Assembly (NCBI GenBank): GCA_026225235.1
Contig: JAMFSK010000025.1
Span: 1 to 64,000 of the forward strand
DNA length: 64,000 nucleotides
Origin: Burkholderiales bacterium
GTDB lineage: Bacteria > Pseudomonadota > Gammaproteobacteria > Burkholderiales > Burkholderiaceae
Reading direction: 5' to 3'
The notes below the pieces were generated by a model that had not been told where the DNA came from, did no database searches, and saw only the letters and a program-made list of their open reading frames with translations. Positions 54,995 through 64,000 of the stretch are shown one piece after another; the stretch's first letter is position 1, and every line of letters begins with the position of its first letter. A program made the translations under genes and the position numbers.

Positions 54995-55978
54995 TCAGAC
55001 GACCGCTTCAGCCTGCAGAAACTCGCGCGCTTCATCGAAGACCGACAAGTCACCGCGCGCCAGCCGCTTGTTGTCCGACAAAGTCCGGCGCCAGCCACGC
55101 GCACCCGCGGCGCCCTTGTAAAGTCCGAGCATATGGCGCGTGATGGCGCCGAGATAGCCACCCGCCGCCAGTTGCCGCTCGGCGTATTCGGCCATCTGAG
55201 CTTCCACATCGACACGGGTCAGGTTCGAAGCTGCCGCACCGTAAAACTGCTCGTCGATGCCCGCGAGTAGCCACGGATTGTGATACGCCTGGCGTCCGAA
55301 CATCACGCCATCGACATGCTCGAGATGCGTCTGCGCCTCTTCATACGTCTCGACCCCACCATTGATCAGAATTTCGAGCGCCGGAAAGTCCCGCTTGAGC
55401 TGGTAGGCAAACTCATACCGCAACGGCGGAATCTCGCGATTTTCCTTTGGACTCAAACCCTTGAGGATCGCGTTGCGCGCGTGCACGATAAAGACCTCGC
55501 AGCCCGCATCCGCAATGGTGCCCACGAAGTCGCGCACGAAGCCATATTCGCTGACATCGTCGATCCCGATTCGATGCTTGACCGTCACCGGAATCGCAAC
55601 GACATCGCGCATCGCCTTCACACAATCGGCCACCAAGGTCGGCTCCGACATCAGGCAAGCGCCGAATGCACCGCGCTGTACACGCTCCGACGGGCAACCA
55701 CAGTTCAGATTGACCTCGTCGTATCCCCATTGCTCCGCCAGCGTCGCACAGCGGGCCAGATCGCCGGGCTCGCTGCCGCCGAGCTGCAGCGCGACGGGAT
55801 GCTCTTCTTCATTGAACGCAAGATGGCGGGGCACATCGCCGTGCAGCAGCGCCCCGGTCGTCACCATTTCGGTGTACAGCCAGGTGTGCTTCGACATGAG
55901 CCGATGGAAATAGCGGCAATGGCGGTCTGTCCAATCCATCATCGGGGCCACGGAAATGCGCCGGGGGCTTGCGTTCAT
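54995..55978 (-). CDS. dusA: tRNA-dihydrouridine(20/20a) synthase DusA
   Basis: 327-residue FMN enzyme that reduces U20/U20a in the D-loop of tRNA. 'SVAPMMDWTDRHCRYF', 'LLYTEMVTTGAL'-type block, 'VALQLGGSEPGDLARC' and the catalytic C95 in 'NLNCGCPSERVQRGAFGACLM' are DusA hallmarks. 'KHRIGIDD' and 'HARNAILKGLSPKENREIPPL' follow. The ATG at 55978 starts the known family N-terminus; the ORF is open to 56233 without support. It lies downstream of tRNA-His on the map but is its own unit. Second Dus in the window beside dusC. Confidence 0.95.
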   Translation of the reverse strand: MNASPRRISVAPMMDWTDRHCRYFHRLMSKHTWLYTEMVTTGALLHGDVPRHLAFNEEEHPVALQLGGSEPGDLARCATLAEQWGYDEVNLNCGCPSERVQRGAFGACLMSEPTLVADCVKAMRDVVAIPVTVKHRIGIDDVSEYGFVRDFVGTIADAGCEVFIVHARNAILKGLSPKENREIPPLRYEFAYQLKRDFPALEILINGGVETYEEAQTHLEHVDGVMFGRQAYHNPWLLAGIDEQFYGAAASNLTRVDVEAQMAEYAERQLAAGGYLGAITRHMLGLYKGAAGARGWRRTLSDNKRLARGDLSVFDEAREFLQAEAVV

Positions 55979-56412
55979 TGATCTTACTGAGTCAGGTTGC
56001 AGGGGTATGGCACCGGTGTCGCTTCGAGGTAGAAGCTTCGCGCAAATTGTCATGAGCGGTGCTCTGTCGCTTATTCCATAAGGGCTTGCGAGGCGCACCA
56101 ACCCACTAGTATAGGCCACGCGGCGGCCCTCTGCTCCCGGGCGCCCTGCCCGAAACGCCGCTCGCAGCACGATCCGGCTGCCGATCTGCACTCTGTGCGG
56201 CAAACTCGCGGCGAGCCAGCAAAAAATACTCAATTCGCGTGCCTTCCTGCCGTTAATACAAACAACAGGAGATTCACCAGGTCGCTGGCCCCCGCGGATC
56301 CAGTGTCAGCAACAGCGTGATGCCCCATCGTGGATACGCGACGGATGTGGGCGGGACAACCGGCCACAGTGGTCATCCCGCCTCTCGAGCGCGATGCCCG
56401 GGCCGGAGTCCA
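55979..56412. other. 434-base region between dusA and the diguanylate cyclase gene
   Basis: Divergent promoter space. A TTGCGA...TATAGG pair with an 18-base gap (about 56084-56113) could drive the GGDEF gene. I see no ORF with real support; the ORF extensions of dusA and of the GGDEF gene here have no family match. Confidence 0.35.
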
Positions 56413-57582
56413 ATGACAAACAGCCTTTCTTTTCGTCGTGATTCGTCAATCTCCCTGCCGCCGCGGGGCGCTGCGAATGTGCTTGCGATGAACGATCTCA
56501 GGGAATCGGAACTGGCGGACCAACTGCGCTTCCTCGTGCAGACGGTCCAACGCAACGAAAGTACACTGCGGCGCTTTCAGAAGATCGAGCTCGCGCTGAT
56601 CAGCGCGCAAGGGCTCAGTAATTTCTTCGACACCCTGTTCTCCAGCCTGCCGATCGATTTCAACCTCTCGTGGGTCGGCCTCTGGCTTGACGAAGCCAGC
56701 GCGATGGTTCGCGAGCTGGTCGGCCACGATGCCGTGCGCGAATTGGCCGGTCAACGCGTGAAACTCGGCAGCAGCCAGGAGCCCTTGTTCGGCGAACTGC
56801 TCGAATCCGGGACACCGTGGCTTGGCAAGCCCAATGCCGACAACGTCGGCGATGCTCTGCTGTCCGGTCTCGAAGGCGTCACCGCCAAAAGCATGATCGT
56901 TTTGCCGCTAGTGAGCCAGGATGTCACGCTCGGGGTGCTGTGCCTCGCCAGCGATGATGCGGAACGGTTCGCGAGCGGAATGGCCACGGATCTGCTCGAA
57001 CGGTTCGCCACAGTGGTGGGCGCGAGCATGGACAACGTCTCGCATCGAGAACGTCTCAAGCGAATCGGTCTGACTGACCCCCTCACCGATCTGGCCAATC
57101 GGCGCTACTTTGACGAACGCCTGCGTGAGGAAATCACGCGCACCGCGCGGCACGGTACACCGCTGGCGTGCCTGTTCTTCGACATCGATCATTTCAAGCA
57201 GATCAACGACTTGCATGGACATGCGGCAGGTGACCGCGCACTCGTTGCCGTCGCGCGTTCCGCCCGGCGCCAGATGCGGCTCGCAGATACGCTTGCTCGC
57301 TATGGCGGCGAAGAGTTTGCAGGCCTGCTGCTGCAAGCCGACCAGCGTGGAGCGCTTGCTGTTGCCGAACGGATTCGCCGCGCGGTCAGCGAGCTCCAGG
57401 TGCTCGACGACAACGACCAGAACATGACGCTGACCGTGTCGATCGGTATCGCCTTGTTGCCGACCGCAGACCCCGGCGACACCGTCAGCAGCGCGAACAC
57501 CCTCGTGGCATCGGCCGATCGCGCGATGTACCTCGCCAAGCGCAACGGACGCAACCGGGTCGAACTCGAACTCAGCGCTTGA
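56413..57582 (+). CDS. Diguanylate cyclase with N-terminal DUF484/GAF-like sensor
   Basis: 389-residue cytoplasmic protein. Residues about 30-210 form a DUF484/GAF-like domain, preceded by a helical segment, with 'ALISAQGLSNFFDTLFSSLPIDFNLSWVGLWL'. The GGDEF domain (about 215-389) has the active 'GGEEF' at residues 298-302 and the inhibitory-site 'RLAD' (RxxD) at 289-292, so it should make c-di-GMP and be product-inhibited. The ATG at 56413 has a GGAG Shine-Dalgarno. No membrane helix. The signal sensed is unknown. Confidence 0.9.
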   Translation: MTNSLSFRRDSSISLPPRGAANVLAMNDLRESELADQLRFLVQTVQRNESTLRRFQKIELALISAQGLSNFFDTLFSSLPIDFNLSWVGLWLDEASAMVRELVGHDAVRELAGQRVKLGSSQEPLFGELLESGTPWLGKPNADNVGDALLSGLEGVTAKSMIVLPLVSQDVTLGVLCLASDDAERFASGMATDLLERFATVVGASMDNVSHRERLKRIGLTDPLTDLANRRYFDERLREEITRTARHGTPLACLFFDIDHFKQINDLHGHAAGDRALVAVARSARRQMRLADTLARYGGEEFAGLLLQADQRGALAVAERIRRAVSELQVLDDNDQNMTLTVSIGIALLPTADPGDTVSSANTLVASADRAMYLAKRNGRNRVELELSA

Positions 57583-57617
57583 GCCCTGTCAATGCAGGGC
57601 GCCTGGGAGCGGCGCGA

Positions 57618-58616
57618 TCAAATCAGCTTCACGACCTGCTTGCCGAAATTGCGTCCCTTGAGCAAACCGATAAACGCTTCGGGCGCGCTCGCGAGCCCTT
57701 CGGCGACTGATTCACGGTACTTAAGCTTGCCCTGTGCAACGAGACCGCCGAGTTCCCTGAGCGCTTGCGGCCAGACCTCCATATGCTCGCTGACGATGAA
57801 GCCTTCGAGCTTCAGACGCGAGACGAGCAAAAGCTGCGGCACCTTGAGCGGGATCGGTTGCCCGTTATAAGCCGCGATCATTCCGCACAGCGCGATCCGC
57901 CCGAATGCATTCATTCGCGGAAGCACCGCGTCGAGCACAGGGCCGCCGACGTTCTCAAAGTAGCCGTCAATGCCTTTGGGAGCTGCCGCTTTCAAATCGT
58001 CATGGAGGTTGTTCTGCTTGTAGTCGACACAGGCGTCGAAGCCTAGCGTCTCGACGACATAACGGCACTTCTCCTCACCGCCTGCGATGCCGACCACACG
58101 ACAGCCATGCGCCTTGGCGAGTTGACCTACCACGCCGCCGACCGCACCCGACGCCGAGCTGACGGCGACCGTTTCGCCGGCTTTCGGCGCGATGATCCGG
58201 TTAAGGCCGTACCACGCGGTGACACCCGGCATGCCGACCGCACCGAGGTACGCAGATAATGGGATATGCGTATCGTCGACCTTCTGGAGCCCGGTTCCAT
58301 CTGAGGTACCGAACTCCTGCCAGCCGAAGAAGCCCACGACCTTGTCTCCGGCCTGATATTTCGGGTGCTTCGACTCCACCACCTGACCGACCGTCCCGCC
58401 GAGCATGACCTCGTTCAACGGCTGGGGCGATGCGTACGATTTCGCTTCGCTCATGCGTCCGCGCATATAGGGGTCGAGCGAGAGGAAGTGATTGCGTACC
58501 CTGACCTGCCCTTCTTGCAAGGGGGCAAGCGGAGTCTCTACAAGCTTGAAATGTTCCGGTTCGACTTCGAGTTCGGGGCGCGCGGCCAATACGATCTGGC
58601 GGTTGATCTCGCTCAT
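57618..58616 (-). CDS. MDR-superfamily NADP-dependent oxidoreductase (CurA/PTGR-like)
   Basis: 332-residue medium-chain reductase without catalytic zinc. 'VRNHFLSLDPYMRGRM', 'SSASGAVGGVVGQLAKAHGCRVVGIAGGEEKC' (NADPH loop) and 'YFENVGGPVLDAVLPRM' match the CurA/prostaglandin-reductase-like group, which reduces alpha,beta-unsaturated carbonyls. Its substrate is unknown. It faces the GGDEF gene (convergent, about 35 bases apart) and lies downstream of the thioesterase gene. Confidence 0.92.
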   Translation of the reverse strand: MSEINRQIVLAARPELEVEPEHFKLVETPLAPLQEGQVRVRNHFLSLDPYMRGRMSEAKSYASPQPLNEVMLGGTVGQVVESKHPKYQAGDKVVGFFGWQEFGTSDGTGLQKVDDTHIPLSAYLGAVGMPGVTAWYGLNRIIAPKAGETVAVSSASGAVGGVVGQLAKAHGCRVVGIAGGEEKCRYVVETLGFDACVDYKQNNLHDDLKAAAPKGIDGYFENVGGPVLDAVLPRMNAFGRIALCGMIAAYNGQPIPLKVPQLLLVSRLKLEGFIVSEHMEVWPQALRELGGLVAQGKLKYRESVAEGLASAPEAFIGLLKGRNFGKQVVKLI

Positions 58617-58695
58617 GAGTGGTTGTCTCCGTCTGTGCCTGTCGGCTTATATTGGAATGAGGGGTGCCGCTGCGAAGGCAACGGCTGGTGATCGG

Positions 58696-59139
58696 CTAAT
58701 CCGAACCGCTCCCCGGGTGTTGCTGCTCGACGATCGTGCGTCCGACCGCGAGCTTGCGCAAGTACTTGAAAGTACCCAGCGCCTTGGCGACGAACGCGCC
58801 ATTTGCATCGCGCACTTCGCCTTCACAAAAAGCCATCGTGCTTGACTGATGCATCACGCGACCGTGCGCGCGCAATGCGCCGCGACCGGGTTGCATGAAA
58901 CTCGTATTCATCTCGACCGTGACCACGCCGGATTGATCGGCGGCGCTACGCGCGGCGAGCGATAGCGCCACATCAAGCAGTGTCATCGTAAGACCGCCAT
59001 GGGCCACGCCCCAGGTGTTCATATGCTGCGGCTCGAGCGTCAGCTCGATCTCGCTGACACCGTCTTCGGCGCGCACCAGTCGCATCCCCAATGATTCAAT
59101 AAACGGGCTGCGGACGGGAAACTCGGAATAGTCAGACAT
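58696..59139 (-). CDS. PaaI-like hotdog-fold thioesterase
   Basis: 147-residue hotdog protein. 'MNTWGVAHGGLTMTLLDVALSLAARS' has the catalytic HGG motif and the following acidic residue. 'VTVEMNTSFMQPGRG' is the typical second strand. Likely hydrolyses a small or medium acyl-CoA. It lies 12 bases after the Dabb gene, so the two are co-transcribed. Substrate not predictable. Confidence 0.92.
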   Translation of the reverse strand: MSDYSEFPVRSPFIESLGMRLVRAEDGVSEIELTLEPQHMNTWGVAHGGLTMTLLDVALSLAARSAADQSGVVTVEMNTSFMQPGRGALRAHGRVMHQSSTMAFCEGEVRDANGAFVAKALGTFKYLRKLAVGRTIVEQQHPGSGSD

Positions 59140-59151
59140 CAGCGCCCCACG

Positions 59152-59454
59152 TCAGATGATGTAGTCGACACATTGACGCGTTTCACGGACCTTGCCGATA
59201 AAGGCTTTGGCTTTTTCGTGCTCGGCGTGAACCTGGTAAGCATTGAGTGCGGCGTCATCGTCAAAGGTCGAGACCAGCACGAGGTCGTAGGTCGACTCTT
59301 CGCCGGGTGCGGCGATGCCGACATTGAACTCGCGCGTTCCTGGGGCAACATCGCGGCAGTTCTCGAGCAGCGTGCGCATCTTCTCCGCGTTCTCCGCGCG
59401 AGTGCCACCTTCGGCTTGGTCTTTGAGCTTCCACATCACGATGTGACGAATCAT
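59152..59454 (-). CDS. Dabb-domain (stress-responsive dimeric alpha+beta barrel) protein
   Basis: 100-residue single-domain protein of the Dabb family ('MIRHIVMWKLKDQAEG', 'DLVLVSTFDDDAALNAYQVHAEHEKAKAFI'). In plants and bacteria such proteins are dimeric barrels, some with cyclase or monooxygenase-like activity, most uncharacterised. The ATG at 59454 fits the family start; the ORF extends 28 residues further without support. It precedes the thioesterase by 12 bases. Confidence 0.9.
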   Translation of the reverse strand: MIRHIVMWKLKDQAEGGTRAENAEKMRTLLENCRDVAPGTREFNVGIAAPGEESTYDLVLVSTFDDDAALNAYQVHAEHEKAKAFIGKVRETRQCVDYII

Positions 59455-59614
59455 TCTTTCTTCATCCAGAGTTAGGGGCGTTTCGCGCATCCGACGCGCT
59501 AGTGGTCCACGTCGGGTCTTTGCCTGACATGCTGGCATCGGGGCGAATCATTGTAGCCGGATACGCATTTCCCTCGGAACGCACGCCCCACAGGATCACA
59601 GAGTCGCCGTCACT

Positions 59615-60253
59615 TCACACCATCGCCGCCCCCAACACCTCTTCCACCTCAAGCCGTTCTATACCCATATCAATGAACTGCAGCCACGCAGCCTCAAGCG
59701 AACCATCGAGGTCAATCGGACGACTTGCATCCTCAACCACGAACGACTGAAACCCGCACGCCAGCGCATCGAGTGCGCTCCACGCCACGCAGAAATCAGT
59801 GGCCAGCCCGCACACAAACACGCGCTTCACGCCAGTCTCGCGCAGATACCCCGTCAGCCCGGTCGGCGTCTTGCGATCGGCCTCAACAAACGCGGAATAA
59901 CTGTCGACGTTCGGGTGATGGCCCTTCCGAATCATCATTCGGGCATGGGGAATCGACAGGCCCTCATGCAGTTCAGCCCCACGCGTCCCCTGCACACAAT
60001 GCGCCGGCCACAAAACCTGCTCGCCATACGGCATGTGGGCACGTGAAAATGGGTGCGATCCCGGGTGATTCACAGCAAACGAAGCATGGTTCGCCGGGTG
60101 CCAGTCCTGGGTCAGCACGACGTGCGAAAACCCTTTGGCAAGCCGGTTGATCGGTGCGATGACCTCGTCTCCGTATGGCACGGCGAGCGCGCCTCCCGGC
60201 ATGAAGTCGTATTGCACGTCGACGACCAGCAGCACATCGCTCGACGGTCGCAT
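59615..60253 (-). CDS. pncA: Nicotinamidase (PncA-like)
   Basis: 212-residue isochorismatase-superfamily amidase that turns nicotinamide into nicotinic acid for NAD salvage. D12 in 'LLVVDVQYDFMPGGALAV' is the catalytic acid, 'LTQDWHPANHASF' and 'HPNVDSYSAF' give the metal and substrate site, and the catalytic cysteine is in 'GLATDFCVAWSALDA'. The ATG at 60253 has an AAGGAG Shine-Dalgarno; the ORF extends 35 codons upstream without support. A third superfamily member in the window, but of a different branch from the two ureide hydrolases. Confidence 0.94.
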   Translation of the reverse strand: MRPSSDVLLVVDVQYDFMPGGALAVPYGDEVIAPINRLAKGFSHVVLTQDWHPANHASFAVNHPGSHPFSRAHMPYGEQVLWPAHCVQGTRGAELHEGLSIPHARMMIRKGHHPNVDSYSAFVEADRKTPTGLTGYLRETGVKRVFVCGLATDFCVAWSALDALACGFQSFVVEDASRPIDLDGSLEAAWLQFIDMGIERLEVEEVLGAAMV

Positions 60254-60394
60254 CGAAGCTCCTTTGATCGGTTGATTGACGATACCTGCATCGCGCATCG
60301 CATCGCATTCCCTGCCTGGCAAAACAATGCACAAGGCATCGCGCGCCGGGCAAGTCATACGCCGCAGGCAACCGTCCAGTCGACCGATCCCCGC

Positions 60395-62479
60395 TTAGCG
60401 AGTGAACCCGCGTCCTTCCTTGGCGAGTCGTGTCAGCAACGGGGCAGGTTGTGCCCAGAAGCCGTCGCCCGTGGCTGCAGCATACCGCTCAATGGCGTCT
60501 TGCACACGAAGGAGGCCTACTGTGTCGGCGTACAGCATCGGACCGCCGCGGAAAAGCGGAAACCCATAACCGGTCAGATAAACCATATCGATATCCGACG
60601 CCTTCGATGCAATCCCTTCTTCGAGGATTTTCGCACCTTCGTTGACGAGGGCAAAGACTAGTCGTTCGACGATCTCCTGGTCGTTGATCGCACGACGCGT
60701 GACGCCAGTTTCCTTCGAATAACCGACGATCATTTCGTCGACGCTTGCCGAGGGTAAGGCTGCGCGCTCGCCCGGCTTGTAGTCGTACCAGCCGCCGCCC
60801 GTCTTCTGTCCAAAACGGCCTGACTCGCACAGGCGGTCAGCAATCTTCGAATACACGATTTCCGGGTGCTCCACGCTGCGCCGTTTGCGAATCGCCCAGC
60901 CAATGTCGTTGCCCGCGAGGTCGCTCATCCGGAACGGACCCATCGCAAAACCAAACTGCTCGGCTGCCTGATCGATTTGCGCAGGCAAGCCGCCTTCCTC
61001 GAGGAGGGAGAGTGCCTGGCGCACGTATTGTTCGACCATCCTGTTGCCAATAAAACCATCGCAGACGCCTGAAACCACGGCGGTCTTGCGGATCTTCTTG
61101 GCGAGCGCCATGACAGTGGCGAGCACGTCCTTGGAAGTCTGCGCGCCACGCACGACTTCCAGCAGCTTCATGACGTTCGCGGGACTGAAGAAATGCAGCC
61201 CGACCACGTCTTGCGGCCTGCTGGTGAAAGCGGCGATTTTGTTGAGATCGAGCGTTGAAGTGTTGGAAGCGAGGATCGCGCCAGGCTTGGCGATCGCGTC
61301 GATCTTCTGGAACACCTGCTCCTTGACCGACAACTCCTCAAATACGGCCTCGATGATGAGATCGGCGGACTTGAGATCGTCGTACGACAACGAAGGCTGA
61401 ATCAGCTTCATGCGCGCTTCAAGCTGCTCGGCAGTGAGCTTGCCTTTGCGGACGTTGCTTTCGTAATTCTTGCGGATCGTCGCGAGGCCGCGATCGAGCG
61501 CTTGCTGGGTGGTTTCGATCAGGACGACCGGCAGGCCTGCGTTGATGAAGTTCATCGCGATGCCGCCCCCCATCGTGCCGGCACCAATCACGCCGACTTC
61601 GCGAATCGGACGCACCGGGGTGTCCGACGGGACGTCGGGAATCTTGGACGCGGCGCGCTCGCCGAAGAAGGCATGCCGCAACGCGCGGCTCTCCGGGGTC
61701 TGGACCAGTTCGACAAAGCACTCTCGCTCGCGCACGAGGCCGGCATCGAAGCCTTGACGCAGGCCGTGCTCAACCGATTCGATGCACTTCGCTGGCGCCG
61801 GAAAATGCTTGCTCGCGACGGCGATGCCCTCGCGTGCCTTGGCAAGAATCGCGTCGGCGTCCGCTGCATCGATCTCGCGGTCGCGCACGCGCGGCAACGA
61901 TCCGCCCTTCCCGGCCACGCGGCGCGCGAACGCGACCGCCCCTTCACTCAGATCGCCGGCGATGATTTCATCGAACAAGGTGCCGTCGGCGAGCTCTTCG
62001 GAACGCACGGGCGCGCCTGTAACGATCATCGTCAGCGCGCGCGGCAGGCCGACCGCGCGCGGCAGACGCTGCGTGCCGCCCGCGCCCGGTACCAGGCCGA
62101 TCTTCACCTCGGGCAACGCGATCTGCGCGCCAGGCGTGGCAACGCGATAGTGCGCGCCAAGCGCCAGCTCGAGGCCGCCGCCCATCGCGAGCTTGTTGAT
62201 CGCAACGACGACCGGCTTGCCGCTCGACTCGACCGCGTCAATAAGAGTGTGAAGATTTGGTTCGGCTTGCGCCTTGGGGGTGTTGAATTCGGTGATGTCG
62301 GCGCCGCCGGAAAACACATTGGCGCCCGTCAGGACGATCGCGCTAATTTGCGGATCATCCTGCGCGCGCTTCAGGTTCTCGACGATCCCCGCGCGGGTCG
62401 CGTGATTCAGGCCGTTGACCGGCGGGTTGTCAAAGGTAATGACGGCGATGCCGTCTTGGGTCGAATAGGCCACTGCCAT
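60395..62479 (-). CDS. Bifunctional enoyl-CoA hydratase/3-hydroxyacyl-CoA dehydrogenase
   Basis: 694-residue FadB/FadJ-like enzyme. The crotonase domain (1-190) has '[13 protein letters not shown]', '[15 protein letters not shown]' and '[17 protein letters not shown]'. The NAD domain starts with '[16 protein letters not shown]' near residue 297, and '[18 protein letters not shown]' and '[11 protein letters not shown]' are standard. Two C-terminal 3HCDH domains follow. No thiolase is adjacent. The start at 62479 follows a GAGGAAG Shine-Dalgarno; the longer ORF start at 62650 has none. Acts in beta-oxidation of straight-chain or aromatic-derived acyl-CoAs; chain-length preference unknown. Confidence 0.93.
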   Translation of the reverse strand: MAVAYSTQDGIAVITFDNPPVNGLNHATRAGIVENLKRAQDDPQISAIVLTGANVFSGGADITEFNTPKAQAEPNLHTLIDAVESSGKPVVVAINKLAMGGGLELALGAHYRVATPGAQIALPEVKIGLVPGAGGTQRLPRAVGLPRALTMIVTGAPVRSEELADGTLFDEIIAGDLSEGAVAFARRVAGKGGSLPRVRDREIDAADADAILAKAREGIAVASKHFPAPAKCIESVEHGLRQGFDAGLVRERECFVELVQTPESRALRHAFFGERAASKIPDVPSDTPVRPIREVGVIGAGTMGGGIAMNFINAGLPVVLIETTQQALDRGLATIRKNYESNVRKGKLTAEQLEARMKLIQPSLSYDDLKSADLIIEAVFEELSVKEQVFQKIDAIAKPGAILASNTSTLDLNKIAAFTSRPQDVVGLHFFSPANVMKLLEVVRGAQTSKDVLATVMALAKKIRKTAVVSGVCDGFIGNRMVEQYVRQALSLLEEGGLPAQIDQAAEQFGFAMGPFRMSDLAGNDIGWAIRKRRSVEHPEIVYSKIADRLCESGRFGQKTGGGWYDYKPGERAALPSASVDEMIVGYSKETGVTRRAINDQEIVERLVFALVNEGAKILEEGIASKASDIDMVYLTGYGFPLFRGGPMLYADTVGLLRVQDAIERYAAATGDGFWAQPAPLLTRLAKEGRGFTR

Positions 62480-62674
62480 CTGTCTTCCTCCACACCTCGT
62501 TGGCCAAGGGGCACGCCGGACGACGGCCCCGTGGCGGACGACCCGATGCTGCGAAGGATCTGTGTCCTCCTGATGGCACCCGGCCTGCCGCCAGCTTGAA
62601 TGGAGGCCAGGATACCGAAAAAAGCACGATCGTTCAATTGACTCGGCCAAATGAGGAAGATCGCCGTGCCTGAT

Positions 62675-64000
62675 TCACTGCGCAGCAGCCGCGTGTTCGA
62701 CCAGATAGTCCGCAAATCGGTCACGCAGCTTGAGCTTGAGCACCTTGCCGGTGGCGGTGTGAGGGATCTCCTCGACAAACACGACTTCATCGGGAATCCA
62801 CCATTTCGCGACCTTGCCTTCGTAGAAGCGCAAGATTTCGTCGCGCGTGACTTTCCCGCCGGGCTTGCGCACGATCACGAGCAGGGGCCGTTCAGCCCAC
62901 TTGGCGTGGCGCGCGGCGATACATGCGGCTTCGGCGACATCCGGGTGAGCGATCGCGATATTCTCGACATCGATCGAGCTGATCCACTCGCCGCCCGACT
63001 TGACGACGTCCTTGCTGCGATCGGTAATCTGCATATAGCCGTCGGCGTCGATCGTCGCGACGTCGCCGGTCGGGAACCAGCCGTCTTTCAACGGCGATTC
63101 GTCGTGGTTGAAATAGCGGTCGATCACCCAGAGTCCGCGCACATGGAGGTCGCCGAACGCGACCCCATCCCAGGGCAAGGACTCGCCCTTGTCGTCGACG
63201 ATTTTCATATCGACGCCGAACAAGGCATGGCCCTGCTTGCGCAGCGAGTGCTGTTGCTCCTCGAGTGTACGCGCAGCGAGGGTCGCGCTCAGTTTGCAGA
63301 CCGTGCCGAGCGGCGACATCTCGGTCATGCCCCAGGCGTGGATGGCTTGCACACCATACTTGTCCTGGAACATCGTCTGCATCGCAGGGGGCAAGGCGGA
63401 GCCGCCAACCAGCGTGCGCTCGAGTGTCGAGAACCGCGCTCCGGCCTGCTCCACGTGGTTGAGCAAGGCGAGCCAGACGGTCGGCACGCCGGCCGCGAAG
63501 GTCACCTTTTCGGTCTCCATGAGCTCGTACAGTGAGGCACCGTCGAGGGCCCGGCCGGGCAGCACGAGCTTGGCGCCGACCAGCGCGCCCGAATACGGAA
63601 TACCCCAGGCGTTGACGTGGAACATCGGCACCACGGGCATGATCACATTGAGCGCGGACAGTCCAAGCCCGTCGGGCATCGCGGACGCCATCGCATGCAG
63701 CACGTTCGAACGGTGGGTGTAGAGCGCGCCCTTCGGATGGCCGGTGGTACCCGAGGTGTAGCACAGCCCGCATGCGCTGCGTTCGTCGAGTTCGGGCCAT
63801 TCATAGGGCGCATCCTCGAAGCCCAGCAGGTCTTCGTAGCAAAGCACCGGCGTCTTCATCTCGGGCATCGTCGAGCGATCGGTCATCGCGATCCAGTGCC
63901 GGACCTGCGGGCATTGCGGCGCGAGCGTATCGACCAGGCCTGCAAAGGTCACATCGAACATGACGACGCGATCCTCGGCATCGTTGATGATGAAATTCAC
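62675..64000 (-). CDS. Acyl-CoA synthetase (AMP-forming), 5' end cut by the window edge
   Basis: At least 441 residues of an AMP-binding fatty acyl-CoA ligase. The P-loop is 'CYTSGTTGHPKGALYTHRS', then 'PMFHVNAWGIPYSG', 'HAWGMTEMSPLGT', 'GWFPTGDVATIDADGYMQITDR' and the catalytic lysine block 'PHTATGKVLKLKLRD'. It resembles the AlkK-like medium- to long-chain group. The first codon shown is not the start; about 100 residues are missing beyond 64000. Upstream partner of the FadB-like gene on the same strand. Confidence 0.92.
   Translation of the reverse strand: MNFIINDAEDRVVMFDVTFAGLVDTLAPQCPQVRHWIAMTDRSTMPEMKTPVLCYEDLLGFEDAPYEWPELDERSACGLCYTSGTTGHPKGALYTHRSNVLHAMASAMPDGLGLSALNVIMPVVPMFHVNAWGIPYSGALVGAKLVLPGRALDGASLYELMETEKVTFAAGVPTVWLALLNHVEQAGARFSTLERTLVGGSALPPAMQTMFQDKYGVQAIHAWGMTEMSPLGTVCKLSATLAARTLEEQQHSLRKQGHALFGVDMKIVDDKGESLPWDGVAFGDLHVRGLWVIDRYFNHDESPLKDGWFPTGDVATIDADGYMQITDRSKDVVKSGGEWISSIDVENIAIAHPDVAEAACIAARHAKWAERPLLVIVRKPGGKVTRDEILRFYEGKVAKWWIPDEVVFVEEIPHTATGKVLKLKLRDRFADYLVEHAAAAQ

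Overview
The window looks like chromosome from a GC-rich betaproteobacterium of the Burkholderiaceae (Burkholderia sensu lato or a near relative). I base this on the gene neighbourhoods (aminotransferase-hom-thrC-moeA-moaD-moaE; rpsF-priB-rpsR-rplI-dnaB with pit/DUF47; sbp-cysT-cysW-cysA-cysB; a complete Ara4N lipid A operon) and on the protein sequences. The genus cannot be fixed by reading alone. Most of the window is well-kept core genome. I see no prophage, insertion sequence, CRISPR array or rRNA operon. One tRNA (His) is present.

Layout. 1-6300: an edge fragment of a Fic-family gene with a broken frame, metC, two lipoprotein-like genes, rimO, dusC (flanked by an imperfect direct repeat) and a GNAT acetyltransferase. 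6300-9530: clpB behind a very good sigma-32 promoter, and an Rrf2/NsrR-like regulator with three cysteines. 9830-16080: molybdopterin genes (moaE, moaD, moeA) in one tight minus-strand run with thrC, hom and an alanine-type aminotransferase. 16180-23900: a plus-strand Ara4N lipid A operon (arnT, a single SMR half-flippase, arnB, arnC, arnA split into two genes, arnD). 24020-28560: bcp, a PIN-PhoH protein, a gene-poor stretch with a possible pseudogene, and an NlpC/P60 lipoprotein. 28690-33530: pit, DUF47, dnaB, rplI, rpsR, priB, rpsF. 33650-38010: the Anbu cluster (proteasome-like Anbu, transglutaminase, alpha-E, permuted ATP-grasp). 38190-44320: asparaginase and the sulfate-uptake set. 44480-45850: lexA behind two SOS boxes, then an unknown gene.

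45850-53860 is the most interesting part. A BMP-type ABC importer, a biuret-hydrolase-like enzyme, a second cysteine hydrolase, an HpxZ/AtzH-like protein and a FadR-type GntR regulator form one operon. It lies behind an almost perfect sigma-54 (-24/-12) promoter with a palindrome just downstream of the predicted start. I read it as a nitrogen-limitation scavenging system that imports a urea-like or ureide nitrogen source (biuret, triuret or a relative) and hydrolyses it in the cytoplasm.

53950-64000: a ParA-like ATPase, tRNA-His, dusA, a diguanylate cyclase, an MDR-type oxidoreductase, a hotdog thioesterase, a Dabb protein, a nicotinamidase, a FadB-type bifunctional beta-oxidation enzyme and an acyl-CoA synthetase cut by the right edge. 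The last group points to fatty-acid or aromatic acyl-CoA turnover.
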